A DNA stretch of 64,000 nucleotides from Achromobacter sp. Bel (GCF_012928505.1 NZ_JABBJN010000003.1:62001-126000); one strand, 5' to 3'; shown: positions 27,919 through 37,680, numbered from the stretch's first letter. Notes: generated by a model from the sequence alone, not told the origin. Numbers and translations: made by a program.

Positions 27919-29088
27919 ATGCGACCCGACAAGCAACCCAGCGGCGACGCCGCGCTGCAAGACCTGTGCGCCCGCGTGCGCCAGTTCGTGGACGATATCG
28001 CCATCCCCGCGGAGTCCCCCGCCATCGCCCGAGACGTGGCCGCCTTGGACCGCTGCGTGGCAAGCCTGCGCGATCAGGCCCGCCAGGCCGGCCTGTATGC
28101 CCCGCAGTTGCCCGTCGAATGGGGTGGGCTGGGTTTGGGCTGGCACGCCCTGGCCCACGTGCTGGAAGAGGCGGGACGCGGATTCCTGGGCCCGGCCGCC
28201 CTGAACTGCGCGGCGCCCGACCAGCCCAACATGTTGACGTTGCTGCGCTTGGGCACGCCCGCCCAGCAGGAGCGCTTCCTTCGGCCCTTGGTCCGGGCGC
28301 AACAGCGCGCCTGCTTCGCCATGACCGAACCCGCGCCAGGCGCGGGCTCGGACCCGTCCATGCTGCGCACGCGCGCCGAACGGCGCGGCCAGCGATGGGT
28401 GCTGAACGGCCACAAGCAGTTCATCAGCGGCGGCGTGGGCGCGGACTTCGCGCTGGTGCTGGCGCAGGCAGACGCGGGCGTCACCCTGTTCGTCGTTCCC
28501 GCAAACACTCCGGGCTATCGCGTCGTGCGCGATATCGGCATGGTCACGGGCTATCAGATCGGCGGCCACGCCGAGATCGAATTGGACGGCTGCGACGTGG
28601 GCGACGACGCCGTGCTGGGCGAACCCGGCCGGGGCCTGGAATATGCCCAGTTGCGGCTGGAGCCCGCGCGCCTGTCGCATTGCATGCGCTACATCGGCCG
28701 CGCCCGCCGCGCGCTGGACGCCGCGCAGGCCTATGTCGCGCAACGTGAGTCCTTCGGCTCGCGGCTGGCCGATCTGCAGCAGATCCAGGCCATGGTCGCC
28801 GACTCGCACATCGACCTGCACGCCAGCCGGCTGATGACGTTGGACTGTGCGCGACGCATGGACGAAGGCCTGTCCGTGAAACAGCACAGCGCCATGACGA
28901 AGGTGTTCGTGTCCGAAGCCGTCAACCGCGTGGCCGACCGCGCCGTGCAGATGATGGGCGCATCCGGGCTGTCGGACGATACCCCCGTGGCCATGATCTG
29001 GCAGGAAATGCGCCCTTTCCGCATCTACGACGGCGCCAACGAGCTGCACCGCGCCACGCTGGCGCGCCGACTATTGGCGCGCGCCTGA
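27919..29088 (+). CDS. Acyl-CoA dehydrogenase (second, divergent)
   Basis: A 389-residue acyl-CoA dehydrogenase with the motifs CFAMTEPAPGAGSDPSM, GHKQFISGG, RESFGSRLADLQQIQAM and MMGASGLSDDTPVAMIWQ. At the catalytic-base position it has RIYDGANELH, i.e. Asp instead of the usual Glu, which occurs in some family members but may alter activity. Start at ATG 27919, just behind the Bug gene; the open frame extends upstream only as an overlap. It acts with the other cluster enzymes on an acyl-CoA. Confidence 0.88.
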   Translation: MRPDKQPSGDAALQDLCARVRQFVDDIAIPAESPAIARDVAALDRCVASLRDQARQAGLYAPQLPVEWGGLGLGWHALAHVLEEAGRGFLGPAALNCAAPDQPNMLTLLRLGTPAQQERFLRPLVRAQQRACFAMTEPAPGAGSDPSMLRTRAERRGQRWVLNGHKQFISGGVGADFALVLAQADAGVTLFVVPANTPGYRVVRDIGMVTGYQIGGHAEIELDGCDVGDDAVLGEPGRGLEYAQLRLEPARLSHCMRYIGRARRALDAAQAYVAQRESFGSRLADLQQIQAMVADSHIDLHASRLMTLDCARRMDEGLSVKQHSAMTKVFVSEAVNRVADRAVQMMGASGLSDDTPVAMIWQEMRPFRIYDGANELHRATLARRLLARA

Positions 29089-29107
29089 CCGTCTGAGGGA
29101 GACCCCC

Positions 29108-30103
29108 ATGAGCATTCCAGAATTCCAGGCTTATCGCCTGCATGCCGGCCCGGCCGGCGAGGCCCCGCAAGGCCGCTTCGACACGCTGACGGTAGATCAA
29201 TTGTCCGGCGGCGATACCTTGATCAAGGTGGCCTACGCCGGCCTGAACTACAAGGACGCGCTGGCGCAAGCGGGGCGCGGCAACGTCGTCCGGGACTATC
29301 CGCGCATCGGCGGCATTGACCTCTCGGGCACCGTCGTGCATTCCGCAGACCCATCGCTGCCACCCGGGCAGGAAGTCGTGGTGCACGGCTTTGGCATCGG
29401 CGTGGATTGCGACGGCGGCTACGCGGAATATGCGCGCGTACGCCACGACTGGGTGCTACCGCTGCCGCCCGGCATCAGCTTGCGCGACGCTGCCGTGCTG
29501 GGCGCCGCCGGCTACACCGCCGCCCTGTCGCTGCACTGGATGGAGCACTGCGGGCTGACACCCGAACAAGGCGAAGTGCTTGTGACGGGCGCCACAGGTG
29601 GCGTCGCCGGCATTGCCATCGACATCCTCAGCCAGCGCGGCTACACGGTGTGCGCCATGTCCGGCAAACCAGATGCCGGCGATTATCTGCGGTCGCTCGG
29701 CGCCTCCGAGGTCATCGCGCCGCCCGATCTGTCGGGTCCGCAGAAGCCGCTGATGAGCGCCCGTTGGGCTGGCATCATCGATTCCGTGGGAGGCAAGCTC
29801 CTGGCCCACGCCCTGGCCAGCCTACGGCCTGACGGCGTCGCCGCCGCCTTCGGCAACGCCGGTGGGGCCGACCTGCCCACCTCGGTCATCCCGTTCATCC
29901 TGCGCGGCGTCAAGCTGCTGGGCATCAACGCCAACAGCCCGATGCCATTGCGCCGCGCGCTATGGCAAAAGCTGGCCGCCGACTACCGCCCTGCGCGCCT
30001 GGATCTTGCCTCGCGCGTGATCGAACCCCGCGACCTGCCCCAGGCGCTGGCCGCCATGCTTGAACGCGGCAGCACCGGCCGCAGCGTCGTGCGCTTTTCC
30101 TGA
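29108..30103 (+). CDS. MDR oxidoreductase, acrylyl-CoA reductase (AcuI/YhdH)-like
   Basis: A 331-residue zinc-free medium-chain dehydrogenase/reductase of the YhdH/AcuI type. It shows VAYAGLNYKDALA, the GIDLSGTV segment, a VTGATGGVAGIAID NADPH-binding loop and a C-terminal STGRSVVRF. AcuI reduces acryloyl-CoA to propionyl-CoA with NADPH. An enoyl-CoA-reducing role in this acyl-CoA cluster would fit. A GAGGGAGA ribosome site precedes the ATG. Confidence 0.85.
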   Translation: MSIPEFQAYRLHAGPAGEAPQGRFDTLTVDQLSGGDTLIKVAYAGLNYKDALAQAGRGNVVRDYPRIGGIDLSGTVVHSADPSLPPGQEVVVHGFGIGVDCDGGYAEYARVRHDWVLPLPPGISLRDAAVLGAAGYTAALSLHWMEHCGLTPEQGEVLVTGATGGVAGIAIDILSQRGYTVCAMSGKPDAGDYLRSLGASEVIAPPDLSGPQKPLMSARWAGIIDSVGGKLLAHALASLRPDGVAAAFGNAGGADLPTSVIPFILRGVKLLGINANSPMPLRRALWQKLAADYRPARLDLASRVIEPRDLPQALAAMLERGSTGRSVVRFS

Positions 30104-30146
30104 ACGCGCCTCCCGCTTGCGTTCGCTGAACCTTCTTGCCCAGACC

Positions 30147-32252
30147 ATGACCCAGAATCCCGATTCCTCGCTGACCCGCCTGTTCAACCCCAGCAGCATC
30201 GCCGTCGTGGGCGCCTCCGCCACGCCCGGCAAGATCGGCGCCATGCCGGTCAGCCTGCTGCGCCAGCATGGCTACGACGGCCGCATCCTGCCCATCAACC
30301 CGCGCGCGGAATCCATCCAGGGCCTGGCTGCCGCGCCTGACCTGGCGGCGCTGGACACCGAGGCCGATCTGGTCATCCTGGCCGTGCCCGCGGCACTTGC
30401 CGCGCAGGCGCTGGAACAGGCGCGGCCTGGCCAGGTCGGCGGCGCGGTGGTGTTCACCTCCGGGTTTTCGGAGACGGGCGCCGCCGGCGCCGCCCTGCAA
30501 GAACAGCTGTGCACCATCGCCCGCGAACGCGGCATCCGGCTGCTGGGCCCCAATTGCCTGGGCTACATGAACATCCGGCGCAACATCTACGCCACGTTCT
30601 CCCCCGCCCCCGCCAACGGCACGGTCGCCCCCGGCGGCATCGGGATGGTGTCGCAAAGCGGCGCGTTCGGCGCCTATGCCTACTGCATGGCGCGCGACCG
30701 GGGCTTAGGGCTGTCGCACTGGATCAGCACGGGCAACGAGGCCGACGTCGACGTGGCAGACTGCATTGAATGGCTGGCCCGCGATGCCGACACGCGAGTC
30801 ATCATGACGTACATGGAAGGCTGCCGCGACGGCGACAAGCTGCGCCGCGCCCTGTCCGCAGCGCGCGACGCCGGCAAACCTGTGGTCGTCACCAAGATCG
30901 GCCGCACCCAGGCCGGCGCACAGGCCGCCGCCTCGCACACCGCCGCGCTGGCGGGCGACGACGCCGTCTACGACGCCTTGTTCCGCCAATACGGCGCGGT
31001 GCGGGCTCGCACCATCGAAGAATTCTTCAACCTGGGCTATGCGCTGGACACCTGGAAGCAACGACCCCAAGGCAAACGCCTGGGCATCTTCACCATATCC
31101 GGCGGCGTGGGCGCGCTAATGGCGGACGACGCCCAGGACGCGGGGCTGTCGCTGCCCGAACCCGCCGCGGACGCCCAGGCCAGACTGCTGGAACGGGTAC
31201 CGTTCGCCAGCGGCCGCAACCCGGTCGACGTCACCGGCCAGGTCGTTTCCGAACCCGGGCTGCTGTTGGCCACCGCCGAAGACATGCTGGCCGATGGCCG
31301 CTATGACGCGCTGGCGGTCTTCCTGGCCGCGGCGGGATCTTCCGACGCCCTGTGGCCCACCTTTGAAACCTTTGCTAGGGAAATGCGGGCCCGCCGGCCG
31401 GACGTGCCGCTGGCCATCAGCGCGCTGTTCCCGCCCGAACGCCGCCGCGAACTGGAAAAGCTGGGCACCCTGGTGTTCACGGACCCCAGCGCCGCGATCC
31501 GTACGATCGGCGCGGTAGCGGGCCTGGCTGCGCAGTCGGATGCCGACCCGGATCACGCCATCCCCTCTGCTCAACCCACAGCGCCGTTGCTGGCGTCCTA
31601 CAACGAAGTGCAAGCCATGGACGTACTGCGCCAAGCCGGCCTGCCGGTGCCCGATTGCACGCTGGCTGCCGACGCCGACGCGGCCGCGCGCGCCGCCGCC
31701 GGAATGGGAGGCCCGGTCGTGCTGAAAGTGGTGTCGCCCGACATCCTTCACAAAAGCGATGTGGGCGGCGTGAAGCTGGGCCTGTCCGGCGACGATGCCG
31801 TGCGCGGCGCCCATGCCGCCATCCTGGACAGCGTCCGTACCCACCGCCCCGACGCGCGCATCGACGGCGTGTTGGTCGCGCCGATGGCAAAAAAGGGCGT
31901 GGAGTGCATCGCCGGCGTGCATTGCGACCCGGTGTTCGGACCGGTGGTCATGTTCGGGCTGGGCGGCGTGTTCGTGGAAGTGCTGAAAGACGTCAGCTTC
32001 CGCCTGGCGCCGTTTGGCCGCCAGCAGGCGCTGTCGATGATCCGCGAAATAAAAGGCTATGCCTTGCTGCAAGGGGCACGCGGCACGCCGCCGTGCGATA
32101 TCGAGGCGCTGGCCGATGCGCTGGTCGCGCTGTCGCGCTTCTCCTACGCGCGGCGCAACGACTTCAGCTCGGTCGAGATCAACCCGCTGCTGGCCTTGCC
32201 GGAAGGCAGCGGCGCGTTGGCCCTGGACGCGGTGCTTATTCCCACCGCTTAG
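30147..32252 (+). CDS. NDP-forming acyl-CoA synthetase (fused alpha/beta, acetyl-CoA synthetase-like)
   Basis: A 701-residue protein joining the parts of ADP-forming acyl-CoA synthetases. An N-terminal CoA-binding Rossmann domain (about residues 10-130, IAVVGASATPGKIG) is followed by succinyl-CoA-ligase-like domains (about 150-450, MVSQSGAFG and the TKIGRT region). A C-terminal ATP-grasp domain (about 480-700) has VVLKVVSPDILHKSDVGGV and EINPLLALP. It activates an acid to its CoA thioester, or the reverse. It closes the cluster and a terminator follows. The ATG at 30147 is used; the open frame upstream overlaps the reductase gene. Confidence 0.88.
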   Translation: MTQNPDSSLTRLFNPSSIAVVGASATPGKIGAMPVSLLRQHGYDGRILPINPRAESIQGLAAAPDLAALDTEADLVILAVPAALAAQALEQARPGQVGGAVVFTSGFSETGAAGAALQEQLCTIARERGIRLLGPNCLGYMNIRRNIYATFSPAPANGTVAPGGIGMVSQSGAFGAYAYCMARDRGLGLSHWISTGNEADVDVADCIEWLARDADTRVIMTYMEGCRDGDKLRRALSAARDAGKPVVVTKIGRTQAGAQAAASHTAALAGDDAVYDALFRQYGAVRARTIEEFFNLGYALDTWKQRPQGKRLGIFTISGGVGALMADDAQDAGLSLPEPAADAQARLLERVPFASGRNPVDVTGQVVSEPGLLLATAEDMLADGRYDALAVFLAAAGSSDALWPTFETFAREMRARRPDVPLAISALFPPERRRELEKLGTLVFTDPSAAIRTIGAVAGLAAQSDADPDHAIPSAQPTAPLLASYNEVQAMDVLRQAGLPVPDCTLAADADAAARAAAGMGGPVVLKVVSPDILHKSDVGGVKLGLSGDDAVRGAHAAILDSVRTHRPDARIDGVLVAPMAKKGVECIAGVHCDPVFGPVVMFGLGGVFVEVLKDVSFRLAPFGRQQALSMIREIKGYALLQGARGTPPCDIEALADALVALSRFSYARRNDFSSVEINPLLALPEGSGALALDAVLIPTA

Positions 32253-32316
32253 CGTGTCATGGAAGGCGGGGAGGCTTGTGCACCACTTGCACTTCTAATT
32301 CCCTACCCAACGAAAA

Positions 32317-32340
32317 GGGCGCCCTCACAGGCGCCCATTT
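32317..32340. terminator. Terminator between the acyl-CoA cluster and htpG
   Basis: A 7-bp perfect stem GGGCGCC / GGCGCCC with a 6-base loop, flanked by AAAA on the left and ATTT on the right. It lies in the short convergent gap and probably serves both directions. Confidence 0.75.
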
Positions 32341-32358
32341 CTTCACTCCGCGTGCCGC

Positions 32359-34257
32359 TTACTTCAGCAGCAGCGCGTTCAAGCGTTTCACGAAGGCGGC
32401 CGGGTCCGCGATCTGGGCGCCTTCGGCCAGCAAGGCCTGGTCCAGCAGCAGACGCGCCCATTGGTCGAACTCGCCGTCTTCGGCCGCGCGGATGCGCGCC
32501 AGCAGCGGGTGTTCCGGATTGATTTCCAGCACCGGCTTCACATTCGGCGCTTCCTGGCCGGCGGCCTTCAGCATGCGCAGCAGGTGCGGGCTGAGTTCGT
32601 TCTGGCCCACCACCACGCACGCCGGCGAATCCACCAGGCGCAAGGTCACGCGCACTTCCTTGACCTGCTCTTCCAGCGTCTTCTGCAAGCGCTCGACCAA
32701 GGGCTTGAAGTCTTCGGCCACTTCGGCCTGGTGCTTCTTCTCTTCTTCGTCAGCCAGTTCGGCCAGGTCCAGGCCGCCCTTGGCCACCGACACCAGCGAC
32801 TTGCCGTCGAATTCGCGCAGGTAGGACAGCATCCATTCATCCACGCGGTCCGACAGCAGCAGCACTTCGATGCCCTTCTTGCGGAAGATTTCCAGATGCG
32901 GGCTGTTGCTGGCCGCGGCGAACGTATCCGCCGTCACGTAGTAGATCTTGTCCTGGCCTTCCTTCATGCGCGACACGTAGTCGGCGAACGACACCGTCTG
33001 CGCCTGATCGCCCGAATGCGTGGAGGCGAAACGCATCAGCTTGGCGATGCGCTCAAGGTTGCCCGAGTCTTCGCCCGCGCCTTCCTTCAGCACCTGGCCG
33101 AATTCCGACCAGAACGTGGCGTAGTCTTCCGGCTTGTTCTCGGCCAGGTCTTCCAGCAGCGACAGGATGCGCTTGGCAGAGCCTTCGCGGATCGCGCGCA
33201 CGTCGCGGCTTTCCTGCAGGATTTCACGCGACACGTTCAACGGCAGGTCGGCGGAATCGATCACGCCGCGCACAAAGCGCAGGTACGACGGCAACAGCTG
33301 GTCGGCGTCGTCCATGATGAAAACGCGCTTCACGTACAGCTTCACGCCATGGCGGCCGTCGCGGTCCCACATGTCCATCGGGGCATGCTTGGGCACATAC
33401 AACAACTGCGTGTATTCGCTGCGGCCTTCCACGCGGTTGTGCGTCCAGGCCAACGGGGCGTCGTAGTCATGCGATACCGTCTTGTAGAACTCGCGGTACT
33501 GCTCTTCCGTCACGTCCGATTTGCTGCGGGCCCACAGCGCGTTCGCCTGGTTCACCGTTTCCAGTTCGTCGGTCTTGACCTGTTCGCCCTTCTCCTGGTC
33601 CCACTCTTCCTTGGCCATGCGGATCGGCAAGGAGATGTGGTCGGAGTAGCGGCGCAGGATCTCGCGCAGCTTCCAACCGTTCAGCAGTTCGTCTTCGTCG
33701 GCGCGCAGATGCAGCGTGACGTCCGTGCCGCGCGAGGCCTTCTCGGCGGCGGCAATCGTGAATTCGCCCTGGCCGTCCGATTCCCACTGGATCGCGTCCG
33801 TGGCGCCAGCGCGGCGGCTGACCACCGTGACTTTGTCCGCCACGATGAACGACGAATAGAAGCCTACGCCGAACTGGCCGATCAGCTGCGCATCCTTCTG
33901 CTTGTCGCCCGTCAGCTGGGAAAAGAATTCCCGCGTGCCGGAACGCGCGATCGTGCCCAGGTTGGCCACGGCCTCGTCCCGCGACAGGCCAATGCCGTTG
34001 TCCGAAATCGTGATCGTGCGGGCGTCCTTGTCGTAGCTGACCGTGATGGCCAGTTCGCCATTGCCTTCCAGCAGCTCGGGCTGGTCGATGGCTTCAAAGC
34101 GCAGCTTGTCGCAGGCGTCCGACGCGTTCGACACCAGCTCGCGCAGGAAGATTTCCTTGTTGCTGTACAGCGAATGGATCATCAGGTGCAGCAGTTGCTT
34201 CACCTCGGCCTGGAACCCCAGGGTTTCGGACGTGGAAGACGTGGCGGTTTGGCTCAT
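32359..34257 (-). CDS. htpG: Molecular chaperone HtpG (Hsp90)
   Basis: The 632-residue bacterial Hsp90. The N-terminal GHKL ATPase domain shows [28 protein letters not shown], and [16 protein letters not shown]. The middle domain contains [11 protein letters not shown] with the ATP-contacting Arg, followed by the C-terminal dimerisation domain. It is a cytoplasmic homodimer that helps fold clients after heat stress. The gene is monocistronic with its own sigma-32-type promoter upstream. Confidence 0.97.
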   Translation of the reverse strand: MSQTATSSTSETLGFQAEVKQLLHLMIHSLYSNKEIFLRELVSNASDACDKLRFEAIDQPELLEGNGELAITVSYDKDARTITISDNGIGLSRDEAVANLGTIARSGTREFFSQLTGDKQKDAQLIGQFGVGFYSSFIVADKVTVVSRRAGATDAIQWESDGQGEFTIAAAEKASRGTDVTLHLRADEDELLNGWKLREILRRYSDHISLPIRMAKEEWDQEKGEQVKTDELETVNQANALWARSKSDVTEEQYREFYKTVSHDYDAPLAWTHNRVEGRSEYTQLLYVPKHAPMDMWDRDGRHGVKLYVKRVFIMDDADQLLPSYLRFVRGVIDSADLPLNVSREILQESRDVRAIREGSAKRILSLLEDLAENKPEDYATFWSEFGQVLKEGAGEDSGNLERIAKLMRFASTHSGDQAQTVSFADYVSRMKEGQDKIYYVTADTFAAASNSPHLEIFRKKGIEVLLLSDRVDEWMLSYLREFDGKSLVSVAKGGLDLAELADEEEKKHQAEVAEDFKPLVERLQKTLEEQVKEVRVTLRLVDSPACVVVGQNELSPHLLRMLKAAGQEAPNVKPVLEINPEHPLLARIRAAEDGEFDQWARLLLDQALLAEGAQIADPAAFVKRLNALLLK

Positions 34258-34346
34258 AGTTTTACGGGAAGGTCGAAAAAATTAGGGACAAATAACGATG
34301 CAAGTTCCGGGGCGGCAATGCTGCGCGGCATCCCGGAAACCCTACA

Positions 34347-34375
34347 GTTGTGGGGGCTATCGGGCACTTTTCAAG
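34347..34375 (-). promoter_or_regulatory. Sigma-32 (heat-shock) promoter of htpG
   Basis: On the minus strand CTTGAAA (34369-34375) is followed after 13 bases by CCCCCACAAC (34347-34356), close to the RpoH consensus of a CTTGAA -35 and a CCCCAT-type -10. It is about 90 bp upstream of the htpG start, which fits heat-shock control of that gene. Confidence 0.75.
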
Positions 34376-34380
34376 ACGGG

Positions 34381-35778
34381 TCAAAACCATGACAGGAACC
34401 CTCGATACCGGACCTTCGCCTCCAGCACCTCGTCACTGGCCGGCACCGCCAGTTTTCCGCTTCGAAGCAGCTTGCGGATATCGTCCATCCGGATATCCAG
34501 GGTCTGCTGAGAGCGCAGCAGGAAATCCGCCGTTTCGCGATCCATGATCCGGTAAATGGGGCTGAAGACCAATTGGCTGCTACCCGTCTGGTCCAGGTAA
34601 TAGCGCTGGTCGCCGTTCTGCCAGACCGAACCGAACTGGTGATAGACGTCGCCCAGTTTCTTCCATTCGCCGCTCGGTGCATCCTTCAAGCGCTTGATCA
34701 GCGTAGACCGGGAAATCAGCCCGCCGCCGCCTCGGGACGAACGCCAGGATTCCGCCCCCTTCAAAAACAGCACCTGCTTGCCGTCCCAGAACACGAAGGG
34801 CGACAGCGCGGTAAACCCGCCGGAGGCGAACGGGTCATCGCCGGCCCGCTCCATCCGCCGCTTTTGGCCGTTATAGAAATAAATGCCATCGCGGCCGGCA
34901 AACAGCGCCTGCTTCACGTGCTGCCCGTCCTTGCTAAGCAACCGGTATGGCGCGTGCGCCGCGTCAAACGCGTGGGTGCCCACGTACACCATGCCGTCGC
35001 GTGGGTCGTAGAGATACGGCTCGCGATCCAGGTCCCCCACCTTGAACGCGCGGAGCGCCGGGTCATCCGACAGCGGCAGCAACGACTCATGGAAATAGAC
35101 CCGGCGCCCGTCACCAAAGAAATCATCGCTTAGTAGCTCCCTGCCATCACGGGACGCGGGCAACCGCCGCAACGTGTCCGGATTCGCCTGCGGGACTTCG
35201 CGGCCCCGGTAGAACACCTTGGCGCCGTCGGTCGCCAGGTCACGGTCCAACAGCGCCCGGTATGGCCGCGCGCTGGCCGGCAACGCGGCAAAGGGATACA
35301 GATAGTTCTGCGGCTTGGCGCCGCGCCCCATCCCGAAGAGGATCGTTTGCCAGACCTCTTGGACCGAACTCAAGTCGGGGTTCACCACCGAGAACAGCGA
35401 GCAGTAATAGGTCGTCGACCCGTCGCCGAAATAACTGTTGCCCAGGTATTGCGTGGATGCCGGCGACATGCCCGGCAGGATCCGGTTGCCGCAATACACG
35501 TGACGGGCGTCTTTTGCCGCTTGGCGGCCGTCGTAGACCGGCGTGTCGAACGGCCTGAAGCTCTCCGGGTGCGCCTCGTCCATCCGGTAATAGCCGTTGC
35601 TGGGCACGGCGGCGTAGACCCCGCCCTGATAGTGCTTATAGATGCTGGCCCGATACGATTCGCCCTTATCGGCCGCGGCGTACGGATCGTCGTCCAAGAC
35701 GAATATCAGCAGCGACATCGGCAAACCGGCGATGACCAAAGCCAAAACGATCCCGATCCATCTCGTGCGTTTCTGCAT
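34381..35778 (-). CDS. DKNYY-like repeat protein, membrane-anchored
   Basis: A 465-residue protein with one N-terminal membrane helix (about residues 7-27). A periplasmic region rich in repeated blocks follows, in which a Tyr pair is preceded by Asp or Gly and Lys (DGAKVFYRG, DGRRVYFHES, DGKQVLFLKG, NGDQRYYLD), the style of the DKNYY family. Function is unknown; such proteins are thought to be surface or envelope repeat proteins. The start is the ATG at 35778. The long upstream part of the open frame is antisense to the nucleobase permease and is not coding. Confidence 0.7.
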   Translation of the reverse strand: MQKRTRWIGIVLALVIAGLPMSLLIFVLDDDPYAAADKGESYRASIYKHYQGGVYAAVPSNGYYRMDEAHPESFRPFDTPVYDGRQAAKDARHVYCGNRILPGMSPASTQYLGNSYFGDGSTTYYCSLFSVVNPDLSSVQEVWQTILFGMGRGAKPQNYLYPFAALPASARPYRALLDRDLATDGAKVFYRGREVPQANPDTLRRLPASRDGRELLSDDFFGDGRRVYFHESLLPLSDDPALRAFKVGDLDREPYLYDPRDGMVYVGTHAFDAAHAPYRLLSKDGQHVKQALFAGRDGIYFYNGQKRRMERAGDDPFASGGFTALSPFVFWDGKQVLFLKGAESWRSSRGGGGLISRSTLIKRLKDAPSGEWKKLGDVYHQFGSVWQNGDQRYYLDQTGSSQLVFSPIYRIMDRETADFLLRSQQTLDIRMDDIRKLLRSGKLAVPASDEVLEAKVRYRGFLSWF

Positions 35779-35958
35779 TACGGTTTCTGCATCACAATTC
35801 GGCCCGGCGGGCGCCTGGCGGCATGAAGTTGGCGGCACAAATTCTAGCAAGCAGGCGTGCCCAGAGGCTCGCGCGGTCCCTTTCCCCGGGCGGGCCCGAG
35901 CCTTCCCCGCTAAAATCCCGCACTTTCCCCTCCTACCCCACCCGGCCGGCCCTCCGCC

Positions 35959-37347
35959 ATGCAACCCGCCTCCCTCTCCCAACCCGCCCCCCATAGCGCC
36001 GCCGACGACGCGCCCAGCCATGACCTGGTCTACGGCCCCGACGATCGCCCCGCGCCTCCCGTCGCCTTCGTCGCCGCGCTTCAGCACCTGCTGGCCATCC
36101 TGGTCCCCATCGTCACCCCCGGCCTCTTGATCTGCCAGGCGCTTGGCGTGAGCACGCGCGACACCACGCTGATCGTGTCGATGTCGCTGGTCATCTCCGG
36201 CATCGCCACCTACGTGCAGTGCAAGCGCTTCGGCCCCCTGGGCGCGGGGCTGCTCATCGTGCAGGGCACCAGCTTCAACTTCGTCGGACCGCTGATCGCG
36301 GGCGGCTCGGTCATGGTCAAGCAAGGCATCCCGGTCGAAGCCGTCATGGCCGCGATCTTCGGCGTCGTCATCGCCGGCTCGTTCGTCGAGATGGGCATCA
36401 GCCGCATCCTGCCCTTCGTCAAACGCCTGATCACCCCGCTCGTCACCGGCATCGTCGTGCTGCTGATCGGCCTGACGCTGATCAAGGTCGGCCTGATCAG
36501 CATGGGCGGCGGCTTCGGCGCCATGGCCAACGGCACCTTCGCCAGCGCAGAAAACCTGACCCTGTCGGGTCTGGTGCTGGGCACCATCATCCTGCTGAAC
36601 CGCGTGCCGGTCGTCTGGATCCGCAGCACCGCACTCGTCCTGGCGCTGGCCGTCGGCTACATCGCCGCCGCTTACATGGGCCGCCTGGACTTCACCGGCG
36701 CCCGCGAAGCCGCGCTCTTCCAGATCCCCGTGCCGCTGCACTTCGGCCTGGGCTTCTCGTGGGCCCTGTTCGTGCCGATGCTGATCATCTACCTGGTCAC
36801 GTCCCTGGAAGCCATCGGCGACGTGACCGCCACCAGCAAGGTGTCCAAGCAGCCCGTCGAAGGCCCGTTGTGGATGCAGCGCATCAAGGGCGGCGTCCTT
36901 GTCAACGGCGCGAATTCGCTCCTGGCCGGCGTCTTCAACACCTTCCCCAGCTCGGTCTTCGCGCAGAACAACGGCGTGATCCAGCTGACCGGCATCGCCA
37001 GCCGCCATGTTGGCGTGTGGATCGCCGGCATGCTCATCCTGCTGGGCCTGTTTCCGGGCGTGGCCGGCGTGCTGCAAGCCGTGCCCGAACCCGTCCTGGG
37101 CGGCGCCGCCATGGTCATGTTCGGCGCCGTGGCCGCCTCCGGCATCAACATCCTGGCCGGCATCCATCTGGACCGCCGCGCGCTGCTGATCATCGCCGTG
37201 TCCCTGGCCCTGGGCCTGGGCGTGTCGCAAGTGCCGGAAATCCTGTCGCACCTGCCGCATGCGGTCAAAAGCGTGCTGGAGTCGGGCGTAGCTACCGGCG
37301 GCATCTGCGCCCTGGTGATGAACTGGTTCCTTCCCGAGAAGAAGTAA
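35959..37347 (+). CDS. Nucleobase:cation symporter-2 (uracil/xanthine permease family)
   Basis: A 462-residue NCS2/NAT transporter with about fourteen membrane segments. The N-terminus VYGPDDRP, the LEAIGDVTATS motif with its substrate-binding Glu, and the NTFPSSVFAQNNGVIQLTG motif of helix 10 place it with XanP/UacT-like purine permeases rather than UraA. It probably imports xanthine or uric acid by proton symport. No regulator or catabolic gene is beside it. Confidence 0.88.
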   Translation: MQPASLSQPAPHSAADDAPSHDLVYGPDDRPAPPVAFVAALQHLLAILVPIVTPGLLICQALGVSTRDTTLIVSMSLVISGIATYVQCKRFGPLGAGLLIVQGTSFNFVGPLIAGGSVMVKQGIPVEAVMAAIFGVVIAGSFVEMGISRILPFVKRLITPLVTGIVVLLIGLTLIKVGLISMGGGFGAMANGTFASAENLTLSGLVLGTIILLNRVPVVWIRSTALVLALAVGYIAAAYMGRLDFTGAREAALFQIPVPLHFGLGFSWALFVPMLIIYLVTSLEAIGDVTATSKVSKQPVEGPLWMQRIKGGVLVNGANSLLAGVFNTFPSSVFAQNNGVIQLTGIASRHVGVWIAGMLILLGLFPGVAGVLQAVPEPVLGGAAMVMFGAVAASGINILAGIHLDRRALLIIAVSLALGLGVSQVPEILSHLPHAVKSVLESGVATGGICALVMNWFLPEKK

Positions 37348-37356
37348 GTTTTTGAA

Positions 37357-37403
37357 GGGGCCGATCCGGGTTGCCGCCTGCGGGCAGCACCCAAATCGGC
37401 CCC
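37357..37403. terminator. Possible terminator hairpin after the permease gene
   Basis: Outer arms GGGGCCGAT and ATCGGCCCC enclose a GC-rich inner stem, starting ten bases after the stop codon. There is no T tract, so it may act as a transcript 3'-end structure rather than a full intrinsic terminator. Confidence 0.45.
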
Positions 37404-37429
37404 GTCGGAAGGCCCCGATTCCGGGCCGC

Positions 37430-37458
37430 CTGACAATTTACGAAAGTCCGCATATAAT
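37430..37458 (+). promoter_or_regulatory. Sigma-70 promoter of tRNA-Leu
   Basis: CTGACA (37430-37435) and a perfect TATAAT (37453-37458) are separated by 17 bases. The predicted start near 37465 leaves a short leader before the tRNA at 37511. Confidence 0.8.
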
Positions 37459-37510
37459 CGCTGTCTTCGTTCTCCCGCAGCCGTCATCTGGACGTGTTCG
37501 CGACCCCCTT

Positions 37511-37595
37511 GCCCGGGTGGTGAAATTGGTAGACGCAGGGGACTCAAAATCCCCCGCCGCAAGGCGTGCCGGTTCGATTCCGGCCCCGGGCACCA
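37511..37595 (+). tRNA. tRNA-Leu (anticodon CAA)
   Basis: An 85-nt class II tRNA with acceptor stem GCCCGGG/CCCGGGC, encoded 3' ACCA end, D-arm with TGGTGAAATTGGTAGA, anticodon loop CTCAAAA giving anticodon CAA (reads UUG), a long variable arm and the T-arm GGTTCGATTCC. Its 3' half is the insertion site of the island, and the integrated element restores the complete tRNA. Confidence 0.97.
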
Positions 37596-37597
37596 TC
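37542..37597 (+). repeat. attL: left 56-bp direct repeat in the tRNA-Leu 3' half
   Basis: Runs from the anticodon loop through the ACCA end plus two bases. It matches 55018-55073 at 55 of 56 positions; the single difference is G at 37556 versus A at 55032. Confidence 0.93.
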
Positions 37598-37645
37598 TCC
37601 AAATCTTCTGCCAATTCAAGCCGTTAGAAGATTTCTCAGTACAAA

Positions 37646-37665
37646 CCCCGCACCGGGGGATTTTC
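37646..37665 (+). terminator. Terminator behind tRNA-Leu, supplied by the island
   Basis: CCCCG / CGGGG stem with a 3-base loop followed by GATTTTCC. A very similar hairpin with the same ACAAACCCCG lead lies just outside attR at 55132. The element therefore appears to bring its own tRNA terminator and displace the native one. Confidence 0.65.
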
Positions 37666-37680
37666 CTAAAATTGTGGTCA

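Noticed and set aside
35779-37260. N-terminal 494 codons of a long minus-strand frame upstream of the DKNYY-like gene
   Set aside because: It lies opposite the conserved nucleobase permease, is repetitive in Asp/Gln/His, and the real protein begins with a membrane helix at 35778.
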